A DNA stretch of 64,000 bases from Telmatactis stephensoni (Eukaryota; Cnidaria; Anthozoa; Actiniaria; Isophelliidae), in assembly GCA_029948255.1 (NCBI GenBank), contig JALIZF010001616.1, positions 310,001-374,000 on the forward strand, written 5' to 3'. Position numbers and translations under genes: made by a program. This document shows positions 33,146 through 44,492 of this stretch, piece by piece. Under the pieces are notes generated by a model that did no database searches, was not told where the DNA came from, and saw only the letters and a list, made by a program, of their open reading frames with translations. Every line of letters begins with the position of its first letter. Positions within the stretch are counted from its first letter, which is position 1.

Positions 33146-36117
33146 TAGTGCAGGCATATCGTGCAGAATTGTTCAGTTTTTTGCTACAAGCATGAAAATT
33201 GGCACAATGATAGAAGACAACATGCTGACTAATTCCTGATATAGCGCCACGCCCAATAATCAATACTTCCAGTTTTACACATGTGGAATTAATTTTCACT
33301 TAAAATTAAATACAATTGTTGCATTAACTAGTTGGTTCATGAAATGTGATAATTCTTTATGAGTACTGTTCCTTCTACCTAACTGACTATAGTGCCCCAC
33401 CCTATTCTTCGTACTTCCAGTTTTATGTTAATGGATTTAATTAAATTCAAAATTACTGAAAATAACCGATTTCTACAATGCTATCACTACCAACTAATCC
33501 AAATTGGTCTAATGATGCATGCCCTTTTCATTTCACATGCACTGCCACACCCTAAACTTAGTACTGCCAGTATAGATACATAGGAATACCTCAAGTCTCT
33601 CAAGTATCAAAATTATTCACCTTGTTTTAAAGTCAAGGAGATAGAATAATAGACGGATATGATTGAAACAACGCAATTTGCATAACATGCAACCATGGCA
33701 ACGCCTTTTCAAAAGTACTTCCAGTAATAATACTTTGGAATTGATGATCTGGAATTATAGGATTGGGTATATGGCAATCTGACATCTTTCTGTAGGGATT
33801 CCTGCATAAAGGCCACTGTTATTGCACTTCCCTCGTAACAATCAATAATTCTCACTATTTTATAATTTTCCACATAAAGAAAACCCGTTCACAATAGCCT
33901 GATCAACTACACATGAATGTGAAGACCCAGTTTAATACAGAATGTCTCCAGGGTTGATGTAATGTGGAGCGAATATTGCGGCACTGATAGCCTCAAATCA
34001 CAGACCATATCTAGAAGTTAACAAAGCCATGGTCAACCAAAGCGTGTAGAACTGGGAAAGATTCCTTAGGGTATTGAGCTTTTTTTATTTTTTGCTGAAA
34101 TTTGCAAATCCATCATATTGCCCAACAAGAAACACTTGATTTCTTCTGTTGGAGAAAAATTAGTGTTGAACGGGAATTCGCTGGATTCCTTAGGTTTTTG
34201 AGAGCTTTTTACTTTTAGTTGAAATTTGCAAATGAAAGTTATCAAGTTGCCTAGAAACATACACTTGATTTCTTCTTTTGGACAAGGATTCGCATGTGAT
34301 GTAGAACGGGAATGCACTGGATTGGCAACATGCACTTAAGAGGAATCAGACTCAAGGCTTTTTTTTTCATTTGTAAGGATTGTGATATTGCAGTTCTTGA
34401 AGTTTTCAGAGCACTAGGCCCTAGCAAAGCAGCTGCACTTCCTGCTTTCCATGGCTTCCACGACTTTTAGGAGCAAGGATTGCACAGTTGGTTAGTGCGA
34501 GAGGTCCCAAGTTTGATCCCCATCGAATATCAGTGACTTCCTATCTTTGTTTCGACTTCTGTTCTTTCCGTGTAGCTTTAATATACTGTAAATACCCTTA
34601 AAATGGAGCATCGGTGGAGAGCGGGAGAAAAGGGCCCATCTTCAACTGCTTTTTCCACGAGCTTCTGGCTCTGGAAATAGGCCTACTCCGGGCACTAAAA
34701 TCGCCGTAATTTTGGGCGATTTTAGCAAAATTATCCCCAAAGATACTCAAAACTTAAGGCGAGTTTGGGCGATTTTAGGGCCTGGAATAGGCCTGGAGAT
34801 CTGCGCACCAACGTCCCGCGATTTCGAAGTAAAACTTCAACTTTTCATTTCTTTGTCTTCACGGGCTGCAATGAAATGTCTATATTCAGGAAAATCTCTG
34901 CCTTAAAAACAACATTTGAACGGCCTTTGAATGATTCTGTATGTAAAGATCTGTTGGAAATATATGTCAGTCTACTGCAGCAATTTGTTGTACTACTGTA
35001 CAGTTAAACTAACTTTTGCCAAATAGTTATTGACTTTATAGAAGGAAATGTTTTCAAAAAAGCCAAGTCAATGGGGGCAGCATCCCATCTGCAGCACTCC
35101 GCCAAAATCACATTAAGAGACTAACCGCTTATCAAGCCAGGTCAGTCGTTGCAGCTACCCTTTGCGCCGCACTTGGCAGTAGACAAAGGCGGACCAAAAA
35201 GATTAAATTGACGCAATTGTGGGAAAACCAAGCAAGAGATTTTGGAAATGTGTAGCCACCTGACCAGATGTAAATGTCAGCAAGATAAAAATGTGCAAAA
35301 TTGCAGCTCGTGTGCACCGCCATGTGTGATTGTGGAGGCGATTGCAAATGGGATTAATTCGTTTTGGAAGTTATTGAAATAATTAATAAAATTTAGTGAT
35401 TGCTACGAGTGAACTGCAATAGCCCTCTCCCTTGTCAAATATTCTTACCTTAAAAAATATTAGATTTTCCATAATCCAAAATTAATAAATTCCAGTAACC
35501 CCAATAATCAATTACAATGTACTATTACTGGATGTACTTTTGAAAAGGCGTTGCCATGGTTGCATGTTATGCAAATTGCGTTGTTTCAATCATATCCGTC
35601 TATTATTCTATCTCCTTGACTTTAAAACAAGGTGAATAATTTTGATACTTGAGAGACTTGAGGTATTCCTATGTATCTATACTGGCAGTACTAAGTTTAG
35701 GGTGTGGCAGTGCATGTGAAATGAAAAGGGCATGCATCATTAGACCAATTTGGATTAGTTGGTAGTGATAGCATTGTAGAAATTGGTTATTTTCAGTAAT
35801 TTTGAATTTAATTAAATCCATTAACATAAAACTGGAAGTACGAGGAATAGGGTGGGGCACTATAGTCAGTTAGGTAGAAGGAACAGTACTCATAAAGAAT
35901 TATCACATTTCATGAACCAACTAGTTAATGCAACAATTGTATTTAATTTTAAGTGAAAATTAATTCCACATGTGTAAAACTGGAAGTATTGATTATTGGG
36001 CGTGGCGCTATATCAGGAATTAGTCAGCATGTTGTCTTCTATCATTGTGCCAATTTTCATGCTTGTAGCAAAAAACTGAACAATTCTGCACTTTTTGTGC
36101 ACGATATGCCTGCACTA
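33146..36117. mobile_element. 2,972-bp transposon with about 590-bp TIRs, TSD CCT
   Basis: Left arm 33146-33736 (TAGTGCAGGCATATCGTGCA...) is repeated inverted at about 35523-36117, including GATATAGCGCCACGCCCAAT and CACCTTGTTTTAAAGTCAAG. CCT flanks both ends (33143-33145, 36118-36120); R-block copy A has one CCT. The 1.8-kb interior has two related paragraphs (about 34060-34170 and 34190-34320) and a SINE, but no transposase. A non-autonomous long-TIR element. Confidence 0.9.
34470..34590 (+). repeat. tRNA-derived SINE, family S2 copy 2
   Basis: GCACAGTTGGTTAGTGCGAG and CAAGTTTGATCCCC (A and B boxes), then TTGTTTCGACTTCTGTTCTT and CCGTGTAGCTTTAAT, matching 27000-27137. It sits inside the long-TIR transposon. 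Confidence 0.75.
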
Positions 36118-36282
36118 CCTCTTCCCTAGTCTAGCTCCTATGCAGCCGCGTTTAGTTCGAGCATTGCGTGACCAGAACTGTTTGTTTTCAACATTTTTAC
36201 AATTATGGTGAACAGCTCTGCAGTATGGTTTTGCACAAACGAGTACGTTCGTAAAAGTGGAATCCGTTTTTATCGCTTGCTG

Positions 36283-36576
36283 CATGAGACCATAATACTA
36301 AGAGATCGAAACTCAGTATTGATGTCTGTGCGATGTTCGCGCGTGTCGCCTAAGGCTATTTTTAGTAACTTCGTCATCGCACGCGCAAGGCTCTCAAACA
36401 ATAGAATTTGATTTTTGACGTGCGCGCGGACGGGACCGTTTGCGTTCGGCTTTTGAATTCTATTGTTTGAGAGCCTTGCGCGCGCAATGGCGAAATTACT
36501 AAAAATACCTTAGTCGCCGCGAACATCACACAGACATCAATACTGAGTTTCGCTCTCTTAGTATTATGGTCTCTTG
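36283..36576. mobile_element. CAAGAGACC MITE, copy 3
   Basis: Starts CATGAGACCATAATA and ends GGTCTCTTG, with 7-bp flanks CTTGCTG (36276-36282) and CTTGCCG (36577-36583). Inner arms contain ATAGAATTTG and GTGCGCGCGGACGGGACCG. Confidence 0.87.
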
Positions 36577-36816
36577 CTTGCCGCTACGACATCTCAAGTT
36601 GTTGTTGAAAAATCATTAAAAAACTCATTAATAATTCATAAGGCAAACACAATGAAAATCGCCACCGTGACGAGTGTCTTTAAATCTGATAAAGATTCGG
36701 CCTAATTTACATAAACTTTAACCTCGATTTTCTCCAAGATAAATGAAGATATTTTTGAATTTCTTTTACAGAACCACTCTAATATGTGTTGGAGTTTTTT
36801 AAGCCGTATAAAGAAC

Positions 36817-37500
36817 TCGAGATCGTGTTTTATCGGTATAAAGATCCTCGCCTACGGCTCGGATCTTTATATCCGATAAAACACTCTCTCTCGTTCTTTA
36901 TACATTACTTAAAGTTAAGCCGGCAATACAATTCTCGCATCTTCAATGGTAAATAACTCTAAAACTATTCGGTACAATTATTTTAATTTTTTGTCATTTG
37001 TATTTACTTAGGATCAAGATTGTATAGCCAGTAAATTAAAACATTCTGTATTAAATGGGGAGTTTTTAATCTAAAAAATATAGGTTCTTGCGATATTTTA
37101 TGGATTTTGCATCACTGATTCTTTTTATTATTTCTCAAATGAAAGATCAAGTGGGGAACTCAACACAAGCAAATTAAAACACTTTCACCGAAATGATTTT
37201 TTATATAAAAATTTTTGGTCCATTTGCCGGTCGCCTGTTGTTGCTATGACAACGGCAAATTTGATAGTTCAATAAATATCCCAATTCGTATTTCATCAGC
37301 TTTAATTAGAGGTTAACGCACGCAGCGAGTGAATTATCGGGATTTATCTTCACGAGTTTGCTAACAATGAACGAGAAATTTTATTAAATACTGCACGAGG
37401 CGTTAGCCGAGTGCAGTATGAGAAAATTTCGAGTTCATTGTTAGTAAACGAGAGAAGATAAATCCCGATAATTCACGAGCAAAGAGTGCGTTAACCTTTT
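36817..37500. repeat. Two palindromes separated by unique sequence
   Basis: 36817-36902: GTATAAAGAACTCGAGA and inverse around CGCCTACGGCTCGG. 37305-37500: GGTTAACGCA, GAATTATCGGGATTTATCTT and inverses around CACGAGGCGTTAGCCGAG. Both look like compact palindromic MITEs. The 400 bp between hold nothing recognised. Confidence 0.65.
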
Positions 37501-37736
37501 TATTATTCAATTTGAATACACTGCAGAAGCAGGCTAAAACTGTCAGTCGACATCTGAAATTACTAGAAATAACTCAAGTCATTCAAAATAGTAAGACTTA
37601 ATTCAAAATTAGTTTAGTAGCATTTGGTAATTTTAACAATACAAAATAAACTTTTCCAAAGAAAAAAGTACCGCTGTTAAAAAATACTGACCCGTCCCAC
37701 CCAAAAAATACCATCCAAAAAAATTTCCAAGATTTG

Positions 37737-39058
37737 CACAGGGAGCCCGGCTTTTGATCCATTTCTTTTTTACGAAGCGCTGTATATGTCACCGGATACG
37801 TGATTACCAGTACATATCGTGACCTTTAGCTGAATGGCTTGTGTAATCCGAGCATTAAAAACATGAGGGCCGTTGGCGTGTAATAAGATCTCAGGGGTAA
37901 TTGAATTTGAATTTAGTAACGCACTCTCTAAATCCCCCAAGAAGAGTAAAGGGTTGCAACAAAGTGACTTTATCGTATGATGACTGCCTCCACTTCTGCG
38001 GACCAGCTAACAGCGGGGGTCAACAACTGATTGAAACTAGTGTTATTGAGTCGTTAGTGTTAAAAAGTACTTCGAGTAGCAACAGTTTTCGTGTCTTATA
38101 AAGTATTTTCGTCTAGTAAAAAATATGTAGGATTATTCAGAATTATTCAAACAAGCGACTGAAGTTTGAAAAGTTAATGCGGCAGACCGGCAGTTCTTTA
38201 CAGAGAAGGATGTCTTCCTGTGATTTAAACCTAGCTTCTTGGTAAGTAACGACTTTGTAACGGCAACTCGATTATTTCATTTTGAATTTAAAACTTTTAA
38301 AACTCTATAAAATATATATGGTGTTATTCTAGGCTCTTGAACAACTTCACAGCAAGCGAAGAAGGCACAATATCTGCTTCAGAAATTGTCCGTATGTACA
38401 AATCAGCAAGTACAGCAGACAAAGAAAATATTCAAAATTTGGAAAACGAAGTTGGTAGAGTGGTAAAGCAAATATTCCCCAACATAAAAACGAGCAAGTT
38501 GAGAGTAGCGGGTGAAAGGGGGAAGGCATTGTATTACAAGGTGACTCCGAAATGATTACGGATAAACCTCTCGAACATACAAATACTCCCTCATATGTCA
38601 AAAAACTGTCATCATCTATTGTTTGTGAGCGGACACTTACCAGAAGTGGTCCGCAGAAGTGGAGGCGATCATTAAACGATAAACTCACTTTATGAAATCG
38701 CTGTTTTATGTGAGCATGAATTGTTATTTTACAAGAAAGAAATATCCTGTCATAAGATATGTTTATTACACAATCTATTGGTGCTGTTTTTATTCACTAA
38801 TGATTCCGATGAACTGGTTTAGTAGCGGATTTAAAAAAGGCACTCTCTTTTGTTGCAACCCTTCTCTCTTCTTACCGTACTCTATGGGAGTGCGTTACCC
38901 CTGAGATCTTATTACACGCCAACGGCCCTCATGTTTTTAATGCTCGGATTACACAAGCCATTCAGCTAAAGGTCACGATATGTACTGGTAATCACGTATC
39001 CGGTGACAATACAGCGCTTCGTAATATAAGAAATGGATCAAAAGCCGGGCTCCCTGTG
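37737..39058. mobile_element. TIR transposon carrying an RFX-type winged-helix gene, TSD AGATTTG
   Basis: Ends CACAGGGAGCCCGGCTTTTG and exact inverse, with imperfect long arms (37737 to about 38012 and about 38640 to 39058) that reach an inner GCCTCCACTTCTGCGGACCA. Flanked by AGATTTG on both sides (37730-37736, 39059-39065). The paralogous flank at 15636-15642 has one AGATTTG and no insertion, so this is a real insertion. The only gene inside is a small spliced RFX-like ORF; no transposase was found. CA ends with a 7-bp TSD recall P-type elements, but the superfamily is not established. Confidence 0.88.
38210..38555 (+). CDS. Stand-alone RFX-type winged-helix protein in a transposon (2 exons)
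   Basis: Exon 1 38210-38241 (MSSCDLNLAS, split TGG codon), GT-AG intron 38242-38332 (GTAAGT...TCTAG), exon 2 38333-38555. The 84-aa product is almost entirely one RFX-like DNA-binding domain: WLLNNFTASEEGTISASEIV, then NEVGRVVKQIFPNIKTSKLR and RGKALYYK. The RFX signatures WL-N-A-EG, VxxxFPNxxT and RG-YY are all visible; RFX consensus Arg-Arg-Leu-Gly reads SKLR here. An in-frame ATG at 38177 would add 11 residues. It lies between the two TIR arms. It may bind transposon ends or host X-boxes (inference). It is too short for a transposase. Confidence 0.75.
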
Positions 39059-39075
39059 AGATTTGTTGACTACTG

Positions 39076-41340
39076 TCACTCCCACACAGTTACTCGGTTA
39101 CCATAATACTCTAGCACTAACACTTTACCGTCTGGAGAAATAACTACATCAAAGGGCCCATTCATTTGACCCAAACCTGAACCATGACTACCAAACGACT
39201 TAACAAATTTACCGTCTTCTCTCAAGACTTGAACCCGGTGGTTACCACCATCACAGACAAGAAGCATGTCTCTGCCATAACTAGCAATTCTCCTTATACC
39301 ATTGAACTGACCGTCTTCTTTTCCTTTAGTTCCAAATTTGTACAGGAGAGCACCATTCTCATCAAAAACGTCAACATGGGCCAGCTGTTGGCCCTGCTGA
39401 TTGTAATATGATACAAAGTATTTATGGTTACAATAAGCAATGTACGATGGATTCTTACCAAGGGTACGAATTTCTTGAACAACCTGTCCACACTGTTTAC
39501 TCAACAACTTTATACCTGACCGAGGTATGTCATCACGGTTCCTACAGCACACTGCGATGTGTTGATCGGTAACACATATCCTGTTAATCCCATTTCTTGG
39601 TTCTTGTCTGTAGACAGTTCTAAGGTAAGTACCATTGATATCGAATTCTTGAAGCCTACCATATTGATTATCTGGATTATCGCTGACAAGTACGCTGTTT
39701 TCATTCATGGCCACTCCACGTGGAGCCCACAGTTGACCATCTCCCGTTCCTTGTCCACCAAACTGTCGTATAAAGTTCCCATCAGCATCAAGTACCACAA
39801 TGCGATGATTAGAAGTATCAGCAATGATTATCTCTCCATTAACAGTTAATGCAAGTGAGTTGGGACCATTCAACTTTTGAGTTCCGTCCTTCTTATTTAC
39901 TCCATAAATTTTCACAGGCTTAAAGTCAACTTTACCAAGGAGTGTCTTTGGAGAATCCTTCACTTCTTTCCCTCCAATACTCACCAGCATTTGGTACGCT
40001 GAATGTTTCTCTGCTTTGTACGTCACGATGAATTTCCCACGTTCTGTTTCTGTGAGTTCGTTTTCAACCTCAAAGCCGTCATCATCTTTGATTTGTACAT
40101 CAATAGAACCGAGATTTGTGTAGCAAACTTGGTTATCGGAATTCCTTGTTACGAGTTCACATTTCCTGATGGAACTGCTCTTTTCAACATTACTCAGTAA
40201 TTCCACTATGGAACAGCGAGATGGGTCTGTTACGCTCTCTTCAATATGGCCGAGGTCTTGCACAGGTTGTGCGACTGTGGTAGTTGCAATGTATCGCAAC
40301 GTTGTGTTGCGTTTAATATTTGATTGTGATTTTAAGATAGATCGAGGATTTCTCAAAAGCTCTTGGCATCGTTGAGGAAATTGACTTTCAAGAACAAAAT
40401 GAGCGACGTTTTGATCTTGTAAAGCTTTGCCCTGCTTATTCAATGCATCCAGCTGTTCAATGTCAGCAGAAATTTGTCTTTGCTCCTCATCATTTCCTGT
40501 TTTGTATTGCAGAAGCATTGCATCCAAGCTTTTTGTTATGCTGGTTTGATGATTTTGTAAAATCTTGATTTGAGTTTGTACTGCATCGCACACTTCCTTC
40601 TTGGCTACGCTGACTTCGTTCTTCAAACGTCTTATGTTTTGCCTGGACAGTTCAAGTTCTTGCAAAAAGTTCTGTCGTTGCTTGTTTACACGATCCAATT
40701 CTTGATGGATAAATCGCTTGATTTCTTCAGCTTTGTCTTCGATGCCAATTTTGTCGTGAGTGCTATGAACTGTGGAAGTGCACTTTTGACAAATGGATTG
40801 ATGGCAAGTTTGACAATAGTACTCTAACTTGTATTTTTCGTGGAATTTTATTGAGCATCGTTGTTGATTGGTGATGTAGGTGTTCACATGTTCTTGCTTT
40901 AAGTCACCAAACAAAGTCACTTGATGGTCTCGGAATTGTTTCATTGTAATGTGGGCGTTCTTGCAGTCAGCGCAAACCATGCCTTCGCACTCAGGACAGA
41001 AGGCAACCAAAATAACATGTTTCTCGCAAGAAACACAGTTTGAGAGGTTAAGCTTGTCTTGTTCGTTTGCTTTGGTTTTCATGGCAAGAAGGAGTTCCTT
41101 CAGGGACTCAAGATGAAATGAAGATTTGAGTTCTGTTATGTCGCCATGGATGGGTGCCATGCAAGTAGGACAAGTAAATCGCTGTCTTCGGGTCTTGCAC
41201 GATTCTTTCCATCCTTCAATACAGTTTTGACACAAGCTGTGAAGACACGGAAGCGTTTTGGGATCGTTAAAGATGTCTTGGCAAATAATACACGTAAGTT
41301 CTTGTTCTAAACTTGAAACGAAATCACTGAATTCAGCCAT
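39076..41340 (-). CDS. TRIM-NHL E3 ubiquitin ligase (TRIM2/3/71-like), single exon
   Basis: 754 aa, uninterrupted. RING at about residues 15-60 (CIICQDIFNDPKTLPCLHSL to CPTC), B-box 1 at about 100-142 (CVSCEKH to CADCKNAH), B-box 2 at about 160-195 (CSIKFHEKYKLEYYCQTCHQ to HSTHDK), coiled coil about 200-320, filamin/IG-like domain about 410-475, and NHL propeller from about 485 (PNSLALTVNGEIIIADTSNH; NHRVQVLREDGKFVKSFGSH). In this family the RING-B-box-coiled-coil module ubiquitinates substrates and the NHL propeller binds protein or RNA. Single-exon TRIMs are common in cnidarians. A transposon ends 17 bp beyond the stop codon, so the native 3' UTR has been displaced by it. Confidence 0.93.
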   Translation of the reverse strand: MAEFSDFVSSLEQELTCIICQDIFNDPKTLPCLHSLCQNCIEGWKESCKTRRQRFTCPTCMAPIHGDITELKSSFHLESLKELLLAMKTKANEQDKLNLSNCVSCEKHVILVAFCPECEGMVCADCKNAHITMKQFRDHQVTLFGDLKQEHVNTYITNQQRCSIKFHEKYKLEYYCQTCHQSICQKCTSTVHSTHDKIGIEDKAEEIKRFIHQELDRVNKQRQNFLQELELSRQNIRRLKNEVSVAKKEVCDAVQTQIKILQNHQTSITKSLDAMLLQYKTGNDEEQRQISADIEQLDALNKQGKALQDQNVAHFVLESQFPQRCQELLRNPRSILKSQSNIKRNTTLRYIATTTVAQPVQDLGHIEESVTDPSRCSIVELLSNVEKSSSIRKCELVTRNSDNQVCYTNLGSIDVQIKDDDGFEVENELTETERGKFIVTYKAEKHSAYQMLVSIGGKEVKDSPKTLLGKVDFKPVKIYGVNKKDGTQKLNGPNSLALTVNGEIIIADTSNHRIVVLDADGNFIRQFGGQGTGDGQLWAPRGVAMNENSVLVSDNPDNQYGRLQEFDINGTYLRTVYRQEPRNGINRICVTDQHIAVCCRNRDDIPRSGIKLLSKQCGQVVQEIRTLGKNPSYIAYCNHKYFVSYYNQQGQQLAHVDVFDENGALLYKFGTKGKEDGQFNGIRRIASYGRDMLLVCDGGNHRVQVLREDGKFVKSFGSHGSGLGQMNGPFDVVISPDGKVLVLEYYGNRVTVWE

Positions 41341-41943
41341 TATGCAGTCTGGTGTTGGGTCGAGGCAGATTCCGAGAACTGCAGGATGTAGAACTGATTA
41401 CCATGGTAACCACGAAGTCATATGGGTGCACGTACAGACAGTTGAAGTTGACCTAGACTTTATACAGAGGTTATAAATTTACATATCGACATTTAGAATA
41501 ACAATTATAGTTTGCTTTTACATGATCATGAAAAATAACATTTTTTCAAAAGTTTTGGACTGGCTTTGGTTCTGTTAAAAGGTCGAAGACTAGCTATCAT
41601 TCCTTACAAACCGATAGCATCCCCTCCATTAACTATGATCAAAGCGAAGAGAGGAGGTAGTCTATAGATTTCCGGCACCCTTGCGTGACGAGAATAAACG
41701 CGCCTGTAATCGATCCTTAAATTCAAGTCTGGTTTTTAATTCACTAGTGATTTTAGATCGGTGATCTCAGTTCCAAAGTGTGAATACAATGCACTGTAAT
41801 ACATTGCAAAATTCTTTCAAAAATCGTAAACACAAAGAGAAAGAGAAAGAGAAATTAAGTGTTTAGACAGATTTTGATTTTTGAAAGTTTTGTGTGAGAA
41901 CATTTATCACGGAATAAAGGTTATCCCAAAAATTTACATCAAT
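41341..41943 (-). promoter_or_regulatory. 5' flank of the long TRIM-NHL gene, shared with the paralogue
   Basis: Homologous to 17321-17740 over most of its length, plus an extra segment (about 41605-41800) absent from the other copy. Includes CCGAGAACTGCAGGATGTAG and GATTACCATGGTAACCACGA within 90 bp of the ATG. A candidate core promoter by conservation only. Confidence 0.5.
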
Positions 41944-42022
41944 GCTCATTAGATAATAGCAAGAGAGCATAAATAAGAGAGGAAAACTTGTTAATGGGAC
42001 GCGTGCCGTGATGATCCCCATG

Positions 42023-44300
42023 TGTGCAATTTTTAGTAACCGGATGCAGTTTCATTTTCGTCTTACCATGCTCCCCGGCGTCATAATTTGACACTACCGG
42101 ACCCAGAGAAGCATTTAGTGCGGATTTGAGTTTTCAAAAACAGCATTAAAATGAAAGTTATCTTAGTTCTGCTCTTGTTCATATTATCTACCATCAAAAG
42201 TGTGTACTTTCTGATTACAAAGGAACGATTTTGATGAGGAAAAAGGCAAAAACGTCGAGGATTTTGTTGTGTTTTTGAAAGAAATTTGTATAGGAAATCG
42301 CACGATCTTGAATACAATTCGGAATTAATAGGTACGAGTAATGTTTTGAAAGTTCTCGAAATAGGACGAGCCTTTAGGCGAAAATTGAAAATTGAAATCC
42401 TCAACCATCAGTCGGCCCCGTATTTAAATGAGTCTTTTGATAAATCAGAAAATTGCAACAAAAATTATAAACTAAGAAATACCGAAACTGATCTAGCACT
42501 TCCAAAGCCCAAAACTAATTTTCTCAAACGTAGTTTTAGATATAGTGGTGCTATGTTATGGAACAACCTGCCTGATGAGGCTAAACGAGCCAAAACATTA
42601 AGGCAGTTTAAGAGAGGTATATGCTCCTTATTTTCCTGATTTTGAGCTGTGCTGCATTTTCTTATAGCATTGTCTTTTTATACTATATTGATTTTTTCTA
42701 ATTGTACATATAAAAACGCAGGACGCCCCATTTGGAAACCAGCATTTTTTATGTTGTATTATGGCCAGCGTCAAGAAAATAAAGTTTTTATATGTATGAA
42801 GGAAGAAACTTCGAAAACAAAGTAAAATAGTGTTACGAGGGACTGCTAGGTCCAAACGTGTAGGTTCTATACAAGAGCTGGCGATGAACCTTTAACTCTA
42901 CGACGAGACAGTTCCTTCGCTGTAGGCTTTGTTTTATTATACTCTAAGGACTTGTACACATGTCTAGCTCTAGGTCTAAAAGGAAGTCTATCTATTTGAG
43001 TAACTCTCTCTTTTATAATGTCCTGTGAGACAGGCCTCAATGAACCGCAAGGATGGGTGTTTTGGTAAACACAATCAGATTGGACGGCGCCTTTTCCAAT
43101 GTGATTGGTTGCACGTGAAACATTGCCAATCATGGGAAACGGAGGCCAAATGTTGTCGGCTAGGATATTATTCCAGAGATGTCAAGGTTAATCTATTGTT
43201 TCTTAAAGCCAAGGGGAATTCCCTACTTTGATATTCTATACTTTGATATTCTAAACTGAAATTACTCTTGTCAGCAAAATGACAGCATACTGAAGACTAT
43301 ATAAACCACCAAATTATTAAAACTAACGCGGTAAACCAAAAACTAATTAAAACTGGAAAAGTGTATCATAACAATAGAGTTAATTTGTATTCTGAGCGAA
43401 TTACAGTTCTTTTGCATTTCTATAAAGCATGTAGTTTATTTACTGACAGGTTTGTTTATTGAATGAAAATGAGCCTTGAAGAGCCCAAGACACGGCAAAG
43501 AATTTGAGTTCATTCACAGAGAAATATGATCAAATTTACGTTCTTTAAACATACCTGGCCTTTCAAATGCCTCAAAACTTCATTATCTTGAGCTTGATTT
43601 ATCAGATTCTTTTGGAAAAGAGTAAAAAGTTTGACCAAATGACCATTTCTCTACTCTGGCATAGCCGTGAATCAATGTCCTTCGCTTAGTTTTGCAGCAC
43701 GGCGTTGTTGGAAGTCATTTTTCTCTCCAGTGTTCTTGTTTTCAGTTTAAAATTGTCATTGTTTTGACAAATAAATTACTTTTTTATCTTCTATGATAAT
43801 CATCAAAAACTGAACTAGCAAAACTGTAAGTTTTCATCCGGAAAACGAGTAGCCATGGCTTGTCAAGAATCCAAATGGAGAACGATGTTTATTGCGCACC
43901 GTTGTCGTTGCCATAGCGACTTAATAGGTACTCTACAGAGTACAATTAACGGTTTAATTGTACTCCTCTCGTCCAATCAGAATCGATTAATTTTGTATAG
44001 TGTATTATAATAGCGGAAATGAGCGCGCTACTGACGCATCACACGTCATCGAGCACGCGCTTAGGTTTATTCAAACATTTTCGCTCATTTCGATGAGAAA
44101 AACTCGTTTGTTTTTATAATTTTTTGATGTATGTTATTAATTGGACATCAGATGGCTTTTCGTGGAATCTAGAATAAATTTGGTATCGATTGTGAGATTT
44201 TATGAAGCTCAAATCGCGAAATTCCACTCGTTCAATTTTTCAACGCACGGGAGTAGGGTAAGACGAAAATTAAACTGCATCCGGTTACTAAAATAGCACA
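42023..44300. mobile_element. About 2.3-kb unit bounded by 44-bp inverted repeats
   Basis: TTTTTAGTAACCGGATGCAG and TTTTCGTCTTACC at 42030-42067 recur inverted at 44257-44296. The interior contains a LINE C-terminal fragment and 1.5 kb with nothing recognised. No TSD was seen, so this may be one transposon with captured LINE sequence, or two solo ends of a MITE family in opposite orientation. Confidence 0.45.
42254..42639 (+). pseudogene. LINE C-terminal fragment
   Basis: Plus-strand frame with APYLNESFDKSEN, YKLRNTETDLALPKPKTNFL and KRSFRYSGAMLWNNLPDEAK, then LRQFKRGI and a stop: the standard C-terminus of CR1/L2-type LINE polyproteins. The 3' UTR-like tail continues to about 42795 and ends AATAAAG with a TTTTTATATGTATGA repeat-like end. 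A 5'-truncated insertion. Confidence 0.85.
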
Positions 44301-44492
44301 GATGAGGGTTTCCGATTTACGGGCCTAAAGGCCGATTTGGCATTAATAGTGCCAGCAATAGTACCAGCCTGTCGTATATGATTGTAACTATTATTTTTCG
44401 AATTTCGAACTATTGTTTCTATAAAAAAGCAACACATTTTACAAGTTAATGTACGAATTGTAATAATTTAATTTGTTATAAATACAAGTTTT
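42800..44492. other. Non-coding, nothing recognised
   Basis: No gene model fits. Short open frames at 42867-43231 on both strands lack any recognisable domain. A G/C-rich patch with GGACGAGAGG-like inverted bits near 43960-44040 was seen but has no clear structure. Confidence 0.35.

Larger units (their letters stand above)
31771..36282. repeat. R-block copy B, split by two transposons
   Basis: Matches 7487-8799 in three pieces: 31771-32266, 33101-33145 and 36118-36282. The gaps are a TTAA-flanked element and a long-TIR element. It ends with a CAAGAGACC MITE, as does copy A. It lacks the AGT-flanked element of copy A and about 100 bp more. Confidence 0.85.

Noticed and set aside
33146..36117. 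CACTA (En/Spm) transposon
   Set aside because: Termini read TAGTGC...GCACTA, the inverse of the CACTA rule, and no transposase is present; only the 3-bp TSD agrees.
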